A stretch of DNA of 64,000 nt from Io17-Chloro-G2 sp963663135 (GCA_963663135.2 CAXXRM010000002.1:558001-622000); one strand, 5' to 3'. Counted from the stretch's first letter, positions 54,489-63,142 are shown. Translations and numbers: made by a program. Notes: generated from the sequence alone by a model not told the origin.

Positions 54489-54865
54489 TTACAGGGGGAT
54501 GATCCGCTTCTTCGCAGCCTCAGCCACTGCCTCGGGGCCGGCGCTTAACCCCTAGGTTGTTGAAGATACGCATGGTATGGCTTCTTGGGGTGCTTTCGCC
54601 GATGGGGAGTTCATTCGCGATTGCTTTATTCGCGGAGCTCATCTCGATGAGTTGGAGCACCTGCGCCTCTCGAGAAGGGAGACCTTCCTCGGGGATCGGG
54701 GAATGGGAAAGTTGGCTAAAGCGGTAATAGCCTGCTGGCTACTCCGGGCTGGATCAGGGAGTCGGCCTTGTGGCCCATATGGATCGCCTTAAGAACCTCC
54801 TCCGGTGGTGAGTCCTTCAGCAGGTATGCGTGGTCGCTGTCGTTGCGTTCACGATGCGTGACTTC
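54489..54865 (-). pseudogene. Decayed NarL/LuxR-type response regulator, C-terminal part
   Basis: On the minus strand the frame from about 54865 reads HAYLLKDSPPEEVLKAIHMG, the end of a receiver domain, then ASRLLPL and a stop. In another frame comes SREAQVLQLIEMSSANKAIA, ELPIGESTPRSHTMRIFNNL and GVKRR, the LuxR helix-turn-helix, and finally EAVAEAAKKRIIPL with TAA at complement(54489-54491). At least two frameshifts and one stop break it. The N-terminal receiver is gone. It lies between the two IS copies, beside the ThDP enzyme. Confidence 0.65.
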
Positions 54866-54882
54866 AAAATGAGACGCTGTAA

Positions 54883-56607
54883 TTAGTTCAAATCATCTTT
54901 GAGGCTGTATGGTGCGCCGGGGCGACCGCCTTCAGGCAGGCCCAAGGGTAGATGGACATTTAGCAGGAAGGGGCGCTTCTCTTCTTCCACCGTTTTAAGC
55001 CCGTGCTCAATGGCGTCAGCGATCTTTGACTCGTCGGTGGCGTGCATACCCTCAACGCCGAAGCTTTCCGCTAGTTTGACCGGATCAATGTTGTCGAGGA
55101 CGACGCCCCTGTATTCGCCGGTCCGTTTCATGTTGGCATCTGCGCCTGCAAAGGAACTTGCAACAATACCATAGGCCCCGTTGTTGGAGATTACGTAGAG
55201 CACGGGGATGCTGTGGCTAGCCGCCGTCCAGAGGGCGGAGTCGGAGTAGTAGAGGGATCCGTCGCCGACAAGACCCACGACTGGTTTGTCGGGAGCGCCG
55301 AGTTTCGTTCCGATGGCGGCACCCATGCCGTAGCCTTCTGAGCCTCCGGCGGGTCTGATGTATTCGTTGTTACCAGCATCGCCGGTGTTTTCAAGTATGT
55401 CTTGGGCAACGGCGAATTGCTCGATGGTTACCAGGCCGCCGCCGAATTTTTCGAGGGTCCTGTCCAGAGCGTCGGCTAGTACGTAAGGACGCACTTTGTC
55501 CGGTTGTTGAGCGACTGATCGAGCGGCGTCCCGCCGCCGGGCGCGGAGTGAGGCGGCTTCTTCCCTTGCCCAAGCGCGACGGTCTGCGAGCTCGTCCGAA
55601 GAGGGGTCGGTTAGCTCGATCAGGCGCTGTGCGGTGCGCTTTTCGTCGGCAAGGACAGCGAGGTCCAAGCCCGGGATATTTTCAAGATTCTCAGCGTCTG
55701 AGCCTATGGCGATGACGCGCTCCGCGTTGAAAAAGGCGGCATAGTCGTCGGCAGTCCCGCTGCCGTAGTGTCGCACGCCAAAACATAGGATGAGGTCGGG
55801 GTCGATATCACCCGCCTGCTCAAGGCGGCGCCCACCGCAGTGGAGCGGGTGCTTGATAGAGACGCCGCGCAGCTCGCCCACGACTGGAAGGCCGAAGCGC
55901 TCCGCGAGGGCGGTGACTTCGGCGTTCGCGCCGCTTTTGAAAATGCCGTCGCCTGTGTAGAGGAGGGGGCGTTTGGCATCGCGGAGAGCTTGAGCGATTT
56001 GTTCTACATCGCTGTCGGATGGATAGCCTGTGCGGATCTCTGGCAGGTCTCCCTCGATAATGTTCGCGGTGAACTGATCTGGGCCGAGCAGCCTATCGTA
56101 GACTGCTAGGTGGACCGGGCCGACCGGCGGAGTCATGGCGACGCGTAGGGCGCGCTCGATGGCCGCCGGCAATCCCTCAGGTTCGATGACTGTCCAGCTG
56201 GCCTTGGTCATGGGGGCGCTGATGGCCGTTGGGCCTGCGTTGTGGCTGAGGTCGAGCATTATCCTATCTGCAAAGCTGCCGGTGTCGCCGGCGAAGGTGA
56301 TCACCACTACGGGCAAGCTGCCCGTCCAAACGTTGATCAGCTGTCCCATACATTGAGCGAGTCCCGCTCCGAGGTGAACGACCATGACGCCTGGGGCCAG
56401 GTTGGCCTGGGTGTAGCCTCCGGCCATGGCAGTAACCGCGCCTTCGTGGAGACCTAGGATGCCATGGATGTCAGGGCGTGAATGGAGTTCGTTGAAGAAC
56501 AGGGCTTCGCGGGAACCAGAGTTGTTGAAGACGTATTTGACTCCCGACGCGACGAGTTGCTCCAGTATTAGATGCGATGCGTTTCCTGTCATTTCCCTTG
56601 TTAACAT
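54883..56607 (-). CDS. Thiamine-diphosphate enzyme, acetolactate synthase/benzoylformate decarboxylase type
   Basis: A 574-residue ThDP-dependent enzyme with the three usual domains. The catalytic glutamate is E55 in LGLHEGAVTAMAGGY. The C-terminal ThDP site is GDGSLYYSDSALWTAASHS followed by VLYVISNNGAYG. The central domain has LLYTGDGIFKSGANAEV. Residues NNSGSREALFF near the start replace the GxPG pattern of acetolactate synthases, so a decarboxylase or an unusual ligase/lyase is possible. The start ATG is at complement(56607). The gene is bracketed by two near-identical IS copies and may have come with them. Confidence 0.85.
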   Translation of the reverse strand: MLTREMTGNASHLILEQLVASGVKYVFNNSGSREALFFNELHSRPDIHGILGLHEGAVTAMAGGYTQANLAPGVMVVHLGAGLAQCMGQLINVWTGSLPVVVITFAGDTGSFADRIMLDLSHNAGPTAISAPMTKASWTVIEPEGLPAAIERALRVAMTPPVGPVHLAVYDRLLGPDQFTANIIEGDLPEIRTGYPSDSDVEQIAQALRDAKRPLLYTGDGIFKSGANAEVTALAERFGLPVVGELRGVSIKHPLHCGGRRLEQAGDIDPDLILCFGVRHYGSGTADDYAAFFNAERVIAIGSDAENLENIPGLDLAVLADEKRTAQRLIELTDPSSDELADRRAWAREEAASLRARRRDAARSVAQQPDKVRPYVLADALDRTLEKFGGGLVTIEQFAVAQDILENTGDAGNNEYIRPAGGSEGYGMGAAIGTKLGAPDKPVVGLVGDGSLYYSDSALWTAASHSIPVLYVISNNGAYGIVASSFAGADANMKRTGEYRGVVLDNIDPVKLAESFGVEGMHATDESKIADAIEHGLKTVEEEKRPFLLNVHLPLGLPEGGRPGAPYSLKDDLN

Positions 56608-56833
56608 TGTTGACCCTCGTTAGTTCTATTTTGCGGATTTGTGAACATGTTAGCAGGAATAATGCCGTAGCAGCACCCTGGGCTCCAAAGCTATTTATCT
56701 CTAACTGAAGTTCATTGCCCAGGCCTCGGGCAATCGCCGCGGACCTCCTGGTCCCCTTCCCCGTTACGCTGACCTGGGGCACTTTAATCATCCGTCCTTC
56801 AAAGTGTGGATTTTCCCCACCACTACCTTCTAG

Positions 56834-57705
56834 GGCGAATCGACAATTGGGTGAAACTCGGCTGAGGAAATAGGGCAGGAGCTTACAAGAGGAGGATAGA
56901 GTGTAACCCTGAGAAGTGACGTGCGGTGGAGGGGATTTGCGTGGAACGTTGTGAGTTGAGCGCTGCTCAGTGGCGTCGGATAGAAGGCTCTTTGCCCGGG
57001 CGTCCCGGCTGGGTTGGCGTTACGGCCAAGGACAACCGGAAATTCGTAAACGGCGTCCTGTGGGTGCTGCGCAGTGGAGCCCATTGGAAAGACCTGCCCC
57101 CTGGGTACGGCAACTGGAAAAGCGTCCACAAGCGATTCACCCGTTGGGCCAAGACCGGAATCTGGGAGAAAATCTTCCAGGTGTTGCTGGATGACCCAGA
57201 CAACAGATACGTGATGATTGATTCCACCATAGTCCGGGCCCACCAGCAGGCAGTCTGCGGGAAAGGGGGGGCCAAAGTGAGGCTCTGGGCCGCTCCCGGG
57301 GTGGACTGAGCACTAAGATTCATCTGGTGGCCGATGCTCAGGGCCGGCCGGTGCGCTTCTCTCTCACCGGCGGTCAGAAGGCGGACGTTTCTCAAGCCAT
57401 ACCCCTGCTGACCGGCCTCGAGGCCGGAGCGGTCATCGCTGACAAGGGGTATGAGAGCAACCGCGTGCTGGACTTTGTTAGGGCACAGGGAGCCGAGGCG
57501 GTCATACCGCCCAAGTCAAACCGGAGAGAACCTTGGGAATATAACCGGGAACTGTACCGTCAACGGAACCTGATTGAACGGGCCTTCAACAAATTGAAAC
57601 AGTGGAGGCGAATCGCAACCAGATACGACCGCAGAAGTCTCTACCTCCTGTCGGCCCTGTATCTGGTCTCCTCAGTCATCTGGGGTTAGCAATTGTCGAT
57701 TCGCC
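56834..57705 (+). mobile_element. IS5-family element (IS427-like), copy 2
   Basis: Same 872-base element and orientation as copy 1, with CTAG on both sides (56830-56833 and 57706-57709). The near identity of the copies means recent spread. Confidence 0.92.
56926..57689 (+). CDS. IS5-family transposase, copy 2, -1 frameshift
   Basis: Identical in protein to copy 1 in both frames (56926-57309 and up to 57689). The slippery AAA followed by seven G lies at 57262-57271. The last sense codon is GGT instead of GGC, and one other change near 57580 (CGG for CGA) is silent. Confidence 0.88.
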
Positions 57706-57740
57706 CTAGGGCGTTTAAGGCGTCCAGTTGTCGTGGGGTA

Positions 57741-58916
57741 TTAGCCCCTGGGGAGGGACAGCCCACGGCCGGCGATGATGTTCCGCTGAATTTCCGACGT
57801 GCCGGCGGCGATGGTGCCGGCGAAGGCACACATCCAGATTTCCTGGACTCTCCCCTTCAGAGGCGCCCACTTTTCTCCCCGCGCCAGTGCGCCGTAGGGG
57901 CCCAGAATTTCCAGCGCGGCTGCGCTGGCGTGCTGCGCCGCCTCGCTGCCGAAAACCTTACTCATGGAAGCTTCTTTGGTCGGGACCAGGCCCTGTTCCT
58001 GCATATAAGCCACGTTGTAGGCCATCAGCCGGGCAGCTTCGCACTCCATGTACCGGTCGGCCAGCAGACTTCGCACCCAGGGCAGCTTGATCAAAGGCTG
58101 TCCTTCCCGTGTGGTTTCGGCGGCGTAGGCTTTGACGTCATCCAGCAGGCGGCGTCCCGAGGCGGAGTAGTCTATGCCGGAACGCTCGAAGTCCAGCAAG
58201 GTAACCGCCACGTACCAACCCTGGTTCTCCTCACCCACAACGTTCCCCCGGGGAACCCGGACGTTGTCGAAAATCACCTGGTTGAATTCGTGGCGGCCGG
58301 TCATGTTGATTACGGGTCGAACCTCAATGCCGGGGGATTTCATGTCCACCAGCATGAAGGTGATGCCCCGGTGGCGCGGAGCGTCCGGGTCGGTCCGCGT
58401 CAGCAGCATGATCCAGTCGGCGTATTGGGCCATGGAGGTCCAGATCTTGCTGCCGTTGACCACGAATTCGTCGCCGTCCAGCACGGCTCGGGTGGCCAGT
58501 GAAGCCAGATCTGAACCCGACTCGGGCTCGCTGTAGCCCTGGCACCACTGGATGTCTCCCCGGGCTACCGGAGGCAGGTGTGCCTTTTTTTGTTCCTCCG
58601 AGCCGTGAATCATCAGGGTCGGCCCCAACATCCGCACGCCGAAAATGTCGCGGCCGGGGGTCCGGTGATAGGTCAATTCCTCGCTGAAGATTGCTGAGCG
58701 GATGGCCGAGGCGTTCTGGCCGCCGTACTCTTCCGGCCAGTGCATGGTGAGCCAGCCCTTGGCCGCCATTTTTTTGCGGATTTGGACGGCGAAATCCCAG
58801 TCATCCTCTTCCGGGTACCGTCCGCCGCCTTCCCAGTTGGGAGGCAACTCCTGCTTGATAAAATCGACTACTTCACGACGGAAGGCGTCATCTTCTGGGC
58901 TAAACTGGAACTCCAA
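57741..58916 (-). CDS. Acyl-CoA dehydrogenase
   Basis: A 391-residue acyl-CoA dehydrogenase. Landmarks are WLTMHWPEEYGGQNASAI, WCQGYSEPESGSDLASLATR (flavin and substrate loop), RHEFNQVIFDNVRVPRGNVV and the C-terminal GTSEIQRNIIAGRGL. It resembles the long-chain or cyclic-acid subgroups more than the 50 kb paralogue. The likely start is TTG complement(58916), reading MEFQFSPEDDAFRREV behind TGGAGGAGG; the frame extends nine codons further. It is directly downstream of an IS end, 31 bases from the CTAG, so its 3' surroundings were changed recently. Confidence 0.88.
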   Translation of the reverse strand: MEFQFSPEDDAFRREVVDFIKQELPPNWEGGGRYPEEDDWDFAVQIRKKMAAKGWLTMHWPEEYGGQNASAIRSAIFSEELTYHRTPGRDIFGVRMLGPTLMIHGSEEQKKAHLPPVARGDIQWCQGYSEPESGSDLASLATRAVLDGDEFVVNGSKIWTSMAQYADWIMLLTRTDPDAPRHRGITFMLVDMKSPGIEVRPVINMTGRHEFNQVIFDNVRVPRGNVVGEENQGWYVAVTLLDFERSGIDYSASGRRLLDDVKAYAAETTREGQPLIKLPWVRSLLADRYMECEAARLMAYNVAYMQEQGLVPTKEASMSKVFGSEAAQHASAAALEILGPYGALARGEKWAPLKGRVQEIWMCAFAGTIAAGTSEIQRNIIAGRGLSLPRG

Positions 58917-59040
58917 GGACAGCCTCCTCCAGGGAGCGGCCAAAAAGTGAGGGCGGCGAGTTGAGTTGATGGAGTTGGCGTAGCAACGGAATGGCCTGTT
59001 GGGTGGGAGATATGCCCGGAAAGCCCGTTGGGGCCGGCTC

Positions 59041-59277
59041 TTAGGTGCCCACCGCCACGCAAGTAACAGTTCGGACCACGCCCGGCACCGTATGGATTTG
59101 TTCCGTGACTACATTTCCTACCACGGCCATGTCCGATCCACTGATTACTGCGATGATGTCGTACGGTCCGGTGACGACGTCCACCGATGCAATCCCGTCC
59201 AGGGACCTGAGGGTGGCGGCCACGTCGCGGGTCTTGCCAACAGCGGTCTCAACCAAAAGATAAGCCTTAGTTTCCAT
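59041..59277 (-). CDS. Stand-alone Lrp/AsnC ligand-binding (RAM) domain protein
   Basis: A 78-residue protein consisting only of the effector-binding domain of Lrp/AsnC regulators: KAYLLVETAVGKTRDVAATL, GIASVDVVTGPYDIIAVI and GVVRTVTCVAVGT. No helix-turn-helix is present. Such stand-alone RAM proteins bind amino acids and may tune enzymes or Lrp partners by mixed assembly. The start ATG at complement(59277) has an AAGGAAAG site. It lies upstream of the acyl-CoA dehydrogenase on the same strand with about 120 bases between. Confidence 0.85.
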   Translation of the reverse strand: METKAYLLVETAVGKTRDVAATLRSLDGIASVDVVTGPYDIIAVISGSDMAVVGNVVTEQIHTVPGVVRTVTCVAVGT

Positions 59278-59686
59278 TTCTTTCCTTGTGTCTCTGAAGT
59301 CATTCCGGAGGCCAACTGCTGGCCCGCCCGTCCGAATCCCGGCTCCAGTCGGGTCAGGATTACCGACCTTTTGAGTCCGCCCATTCTACGGCCAGGGGGT
59401 AGTAGTGTCAATTCAGGCTGTCGGCCTTAACCGGACCGACCGGAACAAGCGGTGGCTTGGTAAAGGTTCGGAGAACAGGATTGCGTTGCCGGCTGGGGCC
59501 TACTGCCCCTGGGAGGCGCAGTTAGGCTAACCTTGTGTGTTAGAACAAAAGGGGAAGTCTTGACTACGGTAGGACCGCTGCTTTTGGGCGCACGGTGTAA
59601 GGTATAATGACTCATGAGGGAAGCGAGGACTGATTTCCGACGGCACGGTCCGGTTAAAACCCAGGACACCCGAAGGAATCGCATTC
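59278..59686. other. Intergenic region with possible promoter
   Basis: About 400 bases between the divergent Lrp-like and selenoprotein genes. TATAAT at 59603-59608 could be the -10 box of the selenoprotein gene; no good -35 box is at the normal distance. Nothing else recognised. Confidence 0.5.
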
Positions 59687-60325
59687 ATGGGACCTATGCA
59701 CATAGGAATCAGGTCGAGGCAGGCGCTCGCGACCTTGGGACTGGTGGCCCTCGGGCTGTTGGCTCTGGGATGTGCGGCTTCCAACCTGCCTCAGAACGCC
59801 GGTCCTGTCGCGGCAGGCGCCCGTGCCGCCGCTGAGACCCAGGCATCGGCCGATTTGGTACACGGCCTGGCAGTGGACGGACCGGAGGTGGGCGCTCAGG
59901 TTGGCAACCGTGTCCCCGAGTTCGAGTTGGGACTGGCAGACGGCTCCACGATCACGGCCACGGATTTGTTGAGCAGTTCCAGACCCACATTTCTGTTCTT
60001 CTTCGCCACCACTTGAAGCATTTGCACCGCTGAGTTGCAGCGGATGAAGCAGGTCTATCCCCAATACGCTGACGAGGTAGACTTCTACGCCGTCGGAGTA
60101 TTCCCAAGCGAAGACATCGAGGTTTACGAGAAATTCCGGGCGGAAAAAGACTATCCCTGGCCGGTGGCCGTCCCGAAGGGGGGCCTGCTGACCGACCTCC
60201 GGGTGACCATTCAATCGACCAAGATAGCCTTCGATGGTGCAGGCGTCATCACGCATCGGGCCAGCATGGGCGACGGCAACCCGGAAATCTGGCATCAGGT
60301 GTTCTCCAAGCTCGCGGCGTCGTAA
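59687..60325 (+). CDS. Thioredoxin-like (TlpA/ResA-type) lipoprotein selenoprotein with in-frame TGA (UxxC)
   Basis: A 212-residue protein if TGA 60014-60016 is read as selenocysteine. A signal peptide ends in the lipobox LALGC (C29). The TlpA-like domain begins VGNRVPEFELGLADGSTITA, then SRPTFLFFFATT just before the TGA, and continues in the same frame as SIC, TAELQRMKQVYPQYA and later DYPWPVAVPKGGLLTDL. The TGA thus replaces the first redox cysteine of the CxxC motif, giving U110-S-I-C113. The frame continues uninterrupted to TAA 60323. A perfect 6-base-pair hairpin follows the TGA by 10 bases. It is likely an extracytoplasmic thiol or peroxide-reducing protein. DUF2752-like and TM2 membrane genes follow at once. 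Confidence 0.9.
60027..60043 (+). promoter_or_regulatory. Candidate bacterial SECIS hairpin of the thioredoxin-like selenoprotein
   Basis: CCGCTG (60027-60032) and CAGCGG (60038-60043) pair perfectly around loop AGTTG, with G at loop position 2 followed by U. The loop lies 17-21 bases after the TGA, as in known bacterial SECIS elements. The stem lies within codons for TAELQR. Confidence 0.72.
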
Positions 60326-60327
60326 CA

Positions 60328-60678
60328 ATGGCGCGTACGCCAGTCCTGGCCGGGGCTCATTGGGTAGCGGGGTTGTTAGTGAAAAGTCGCTTCCGGCGTA
60401 TTTGTTCCCTCGAAGCTTGGATGTGGACCTGCGGCCTTGTCGTAGTGGGGGCCATGGACCCCTACTCGGACAAACATTTCACCATTTTCCTGCCCGACCT
60501 TCTGTTTGACATAAAAAGCCCCGGTTACGGGCTGGGTCACTCCATTTCGTTCTTGTTCCGGGGCGATATATATCAGTCGCTGGAGTCTCATTACCTGGGC
60601 CCGCTTGCCGTCTTGATAATCGTTCACCGTGTGCTGCACCTGTTTTTCAAGCAGCCCCCGGTACCAATTTCTCGGTAA
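60328..60678 (+). CDS. DUF2752-like membrane protein lacking the usual cysteines
   Basis: A 116-residue protein with two hydrophobic segments. The segment SPGYGLGHSISFLFRGDIYQ matches the DUF2752 signature, which normally reads CPxCGxxRA or CPGCGLGH, but both cysteines are replaced (S and Y). DUF2752 proteins are small membrane proteins of unknown function often next to TM2 proteins, and that is the case here. It starts two bases after the selenoprotein stop, so it is in the same operon. Loss of the cysteines suggests a changed role, perhaps because the redox activity is supplied by the neighbouring selenoprotein. Confidence 0.65.
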   Translation: MARTPVLAGAHWVAGLLVKSRFRRICSLEAWMWTCGLVVVGAMDPYSDKHFTIFLPDLLFDIKSPGYGLGHSISFLFRGDIYQSLESHYLGPLAVLIIVHRVLHLFFKQPPVPISR

Positions 60679-60716
60679 AAACGCAGGTGTATAGTTTGGA
60701 CCGAACGGGGGTTTAG

Positions 60717-61070
60717 ATGCCGGATGTCTTGGAGCTTTTTCCCGAGGTTGATGGGGAAGAGCAGTTGTTGCTGGCGGGTCTCATCAGGGATATGACCGAT
60801 CGACAGGCCCAGGTGTTCGCCGTCGCATACCGGGCGCAGCGCAAAGACCCAACGACGACCCTCCTATTGACCCTGATTGGCTTCGTGGTGCTTGCGGGAG
60901 TCGGCCGGTTCTACATTGGCAACATGGGTATGGGGATTCTGTACCTGCTGACCGCGGGTTTGTGTTTCATTGGAACGCTGGTCGACGTGTTCCGCTACAA
61001 ACGAATCACGTTCCAATCCAATCAATTGAAGGCACAACAAGTCGCCCTGATGGCCAAGGCGGGGAGCTAA
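60717..61070 (+). CDS. TM2-domain membrane protein
   Basis: A 117-residue protein. The N-terminal ~55 residues are soluble and acidic; the TM2 module has two helices, TTLLLTLIGFVVLAGVGRFY and GMGILYLLTAGLCFIGTLVD, with the family GxxRFYxG and DxxR (VDVFRYKR) residues. Function unknown. It is 38 bases after the DUF2752-like gene and probably ends the selenoprotein operon. Confidence 0.85.
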   Translation: MPDVLELFPEVDGEEQLLLAGLIRDMTDRQAQVFAVAYRAQRKDPTTTLLLTLIGFVVLAGVGRFYIGNMGMGILYLLTAGLCFIGTLVDVFRYKRITFQSNQLKAQQVALMAKAGS

Positions 61071-61254
61071 GAGTGGTCTTTTCGTCGTAAGGGAGCCTCG
61101 TATGGTCCCGGGAGACCGGCTTGCGATTTCATCTTCATGTTTGACCGGAGACGGTTGGGGCGACGCCTAACGGTGTTCGGCCAATGGATAGGCCCCACGG
61201 AGGTTGCGACCCGTGTTGACCGCATTGGCCGGCGGACCGGGAACCGCTACAAAT

Positions 61255-61277
61255 GGCCCCTGACAAAATCAGGGGCC
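61255..61277. terminator. Hairpin, possible terminator
   Basis: GGCCCCTGA and TCAGGGGCC pair around loop CAAAA. The downstream TTGGTTTG on the plus strand is only moderately T-rich. It could end the selenoprotein operon. Confidence 0.45.
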
Positions 61278-61353
61278 TTGGTTTGTTCTGGAAATTGGCA
61301 GCGGTGGTTGGGTCGTGTCAACGATTTTGGCTGATTCGCGGCCGCGCCAACCG

Positions 61354-61628
61354 TTAACGGTAAACTTGGCCTCAGTGTCCTACTTCCACCACCAAGACCC
61401 GCAGGACTTCATCCTGAATATCCCAGACGACACGGTAATTCCCAACCCGGTAACGCCACAAACCCGTAGATTGCCTGTCAGAGCCTGCCTCCGCAACCGC
61501 GGATTTTCAAGCCTAGCAACCCCGTCTTCCATATACGAAACTATGGGGTTAGAAATTCTCCTATCGAGTTTCCCAAGTTGGTCGTTGGCTGAGACCGAGT
61601 ATTCAACCGCCCAAGCCAAGATTGGCAC
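61354..61628 (-). pseudogene. RelE/ParE-type toxin gene, frameshifted with a stop
   Basis: The first part reads YSVSANDQLGKLDRRISNPI then VARLENPRLRRQALTGNLR, a RelE-family N-terminal half. Near 61465-61475 the frame changes; in the next frame the remainder LWRYRVGNYRVVWDIQDEVL is perfect RelE, followed by VEVGH, TGA where homologues have R, and GQVYR with TAA at complement(61354). The toxin is inactive as written. It overlaps the antitoxin gene by 26 bases. Confidence 0.72.
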
Positions 61629-61830
61629 GCACGTCGGCGGATGAGTAAACCCGCATTTCTCCTTCTTCGACCCTCTTTAGAATTTCGTTGCCCCGGTAAT
61701 AGTCCTCAATATCGTCGAGTCCCCTTTCGACAAGTTCCCGAATATAAAACTCTTTGTTACGTCCAGTGAATTCCACCGGTGCATTGGGCCGCTGGTCATC
61801 TTCGGGGGACAATTCGATTATCGTAGCCAA
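61603..61830 (-). CDS. RelB-type antitoxin
   Basis: A 75-residue antitoxin: GRNKEFYIRELVERGLDDIE followed by DYYRGNEILKRVEEGEMRVY and SSADVRANLG, with the RHH-like N-terminus and a C-terminal toxin-binding segment. The start is TTG complement(61830), preceded by AAGGAAAT. Its toxin partner just downstream is broken. Confidence 0.75.
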   Translation of the reverse strand: MATIIELSPEDDQRPNAPVEFTGRNKEFYIRELVERGLDDIEDYYRGNEILKRVEEGEMRVYSSADVRANLGLGG

Positions 61831-61970
61831 GTTGTATTTCCTTCATTGAGCGAATATACGGGTTGATTGTATCACCCTTAGCCATCGTCCCCAGTTGGAC
61901 GTCACCCCGTGCTTAAGACTCGAACGCATGGCGGCAGGAGCAATGCAGGATTCCATGCGGTTCCAAGGGT

Positions 61971-62044
61971 TGGCAGCGGGGGTTGGACTCCGACTTAAGA
62001 CTTTCGGGTTATGAGCCCGACGAGTTGCCCTGCTCCAACTTGCG
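61971..62044 (-). pseudogene. Degenerate copy of initiator tRNA
   Basis: On the minus strand the anticodon arm TCGGGCTCATAACCCGA and the 3' end CCCCCGCTGCCA are kept, but the T-arm is disrupted (GTCTTAAGTCGG) and the 5' acceptor no longer pairs. It resembles the intact tRNA-fMet at 63300-63374. Confidence 0.65.
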
Positions 62045-62059
62045 TGGTCAACTCGCTTC

Positions 62060-62539
62060 CTATGCGGATCCCAAGCGTCGCAGATCGTTGAGTACGGTCT
62101 CCAAGCGGTCGGACATCTGATCTATGTGCCGCGCGGCGTATTCGTGAGTAAAGGACCAGGCTTTGACGCCGACGCTGGAGACATCGCTGGCATAACCGTC
62201 GGATGAAAACGAGTCTGCCCAACATTCCAACAATTCACGAAGCTGATCGGGCAGCCTATCAAAAAAATCCGGTTCCCCTATCCCTGCGCCAAAGGAAAAG
62301 TCTTTGGTCTTCATCCAACCCTTCTCACCGGACCGTGGGTAAAGCCAAGCTACCGTAACGGGATTTTCCCAGTGTTGACAGCGGCGCCTGATGCTAATGC
62401 CGGCATAACCGAGGGCAACCAGACCGCCGTTATTATTGGCAACGGTCATCAAACGTTGGGCAGCCTGCCGGACCTCGGGGCTGGGCATCCGTTCCAGGAA
62501 CTCTTGCCGGGTTATTTTGTTCCGTTTCGCTTCCGCCAA
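62060..62539 (-). CDS. Hypothetical protein
   Basis: A 159-residue protein starting at complement(62539). It reads KITRQEFLERMPSPEVRQAA, RLMTVANNNGGLVALGYAGI, then an aromatic middle (TVAWLYPRSGEKGWMKTKDF) and a helical C-terminus (HIDQMSDRLETVLNDLRRLG). I do not recognise the family. It ends close to a degenerate tRNA copy and starts near another, as if carried with them; length and composition argue for a real coding sequence. Confidence 0.55.
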   Translation of the reverse strand: MAEAKRNKITRQEFLERMPSPEVRQAAQRLMTVANNNGGLVALGYAGISIRRRCQHWENPVTVAWLYPRSGEKGWMKTKDFSFGAGIGEPDFFDRLPDQLRELLECWADSFSSDGYASDVSSVGVKAWSFTHEYAARHIDQMSDRLETVLNDLRRLGSA

Positions 62540-62603
62540 TTAACGACTCCTTCAATCACAATTTCCCATGAGTTGACCAGGGACTTCGTTCAGTTTCAAG
62601 AAT

Positions 62604-62671
62604 TGGCAGCGGGGGTTGGATTCGAACCAACGGCCTCCGAGTTATTAGCCCGACGAGCCGTTATTGCTCGT
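62604..62671 (-). pseudogene. Second degenerate copy of initiator tRNA
   Basis: Retains the T-arm (GTTGGTTCGAATCCAAC), the 3' CCCCCGCTGCCA and an anticodon arm with loop CTAATAA in place of CTCATAA. The 5' acceptor and D-arm are lost. It overlaps the 3' end of the neighbouring decayed gene. Confidence 0.65.
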
Positions 62672-63142
62672 CAGATTAGACTTTAGTGATGGCAATGCTG
62701 CCGCAGCCGAATTTATAGCGTCAGCTAACTGCCCGTAAGTGAATTCTTCCGAAAGCGCTTTGATAGGGTTCAGGCTGATGGTATTCTGACCTTCGGGTAG
62801 CTTACCCTCGCACACAACGTAAAACCGCCACTGGCCGGAACGGCGATGGTCTGCTTTGGACTTTGCAGTTTCTGGGTGCCAAGCGAACACGTAGAGGTCA
62901 GCGTGGACGGCCGCGTTCATCAATCCATTCGCCGTCGTCCCCCGGGTAGCCGGTTCTGGGGGCTATATCGAAAGGGTTACTATGGTTTTTGGAAATACTC
63001 CCCTGCGACCAAGATTGACGTGCAGCTGACTGTTTAGCCTCTAACCTAACGCCGGTCTTGTTTACCAAATCCCAGCCATCCCACTCACCAAGCAGTTTAC
63101 ACTGTTCACCCAAGGCGAAAGAGATCCAGTATTCGACTTAGT
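62645..63142 (-). pseudogene. Frameshifted gene for a PD-(D/E)xK-like hypothetical protein
   Basis: The first part (complement of ~63142-62900) reads EYWISFALGEQCKLLGEWDG, WDLVNKTGVRLEAKQSAAR and SWSQGSISKNHSNPFDIAPR; the second (to 62645, in another frame) reads ADLYVFAWHPETAKSKADHR, SGQWRFYVVCEGKLPEG and a helical tail. One shift near 62900-62920 and probably another near the start are needed. The RLEAK step after a conserved aspartate resembles a nuclease core, and similar proteins are often linked to restriction loci. The end now runs into a degenerate tRNA. Confidence 0.6.

Larger units (their letters stand above)
53117..57709. mobile_element. Possible composite transposon bracketed by the two IS copies
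   Basis: Two almost identical IS copies in the same direction enclose about 2.8 kb with a small hypothetical gene, a decayed response regulator and a ThDP enzyme gene. Both outer junctions are CTAG. Since the IS always targets CTAG, the outer duplication does not prove one-step transposition; two independent insertions fit equally. Confidence 0.35.

Noticed and set aside
61137..61334. 65-codon plus-strand frame between TM2 and RelE
   Set aside because: It crosses a terminator-like hairpin and has no ribosome site or family features.
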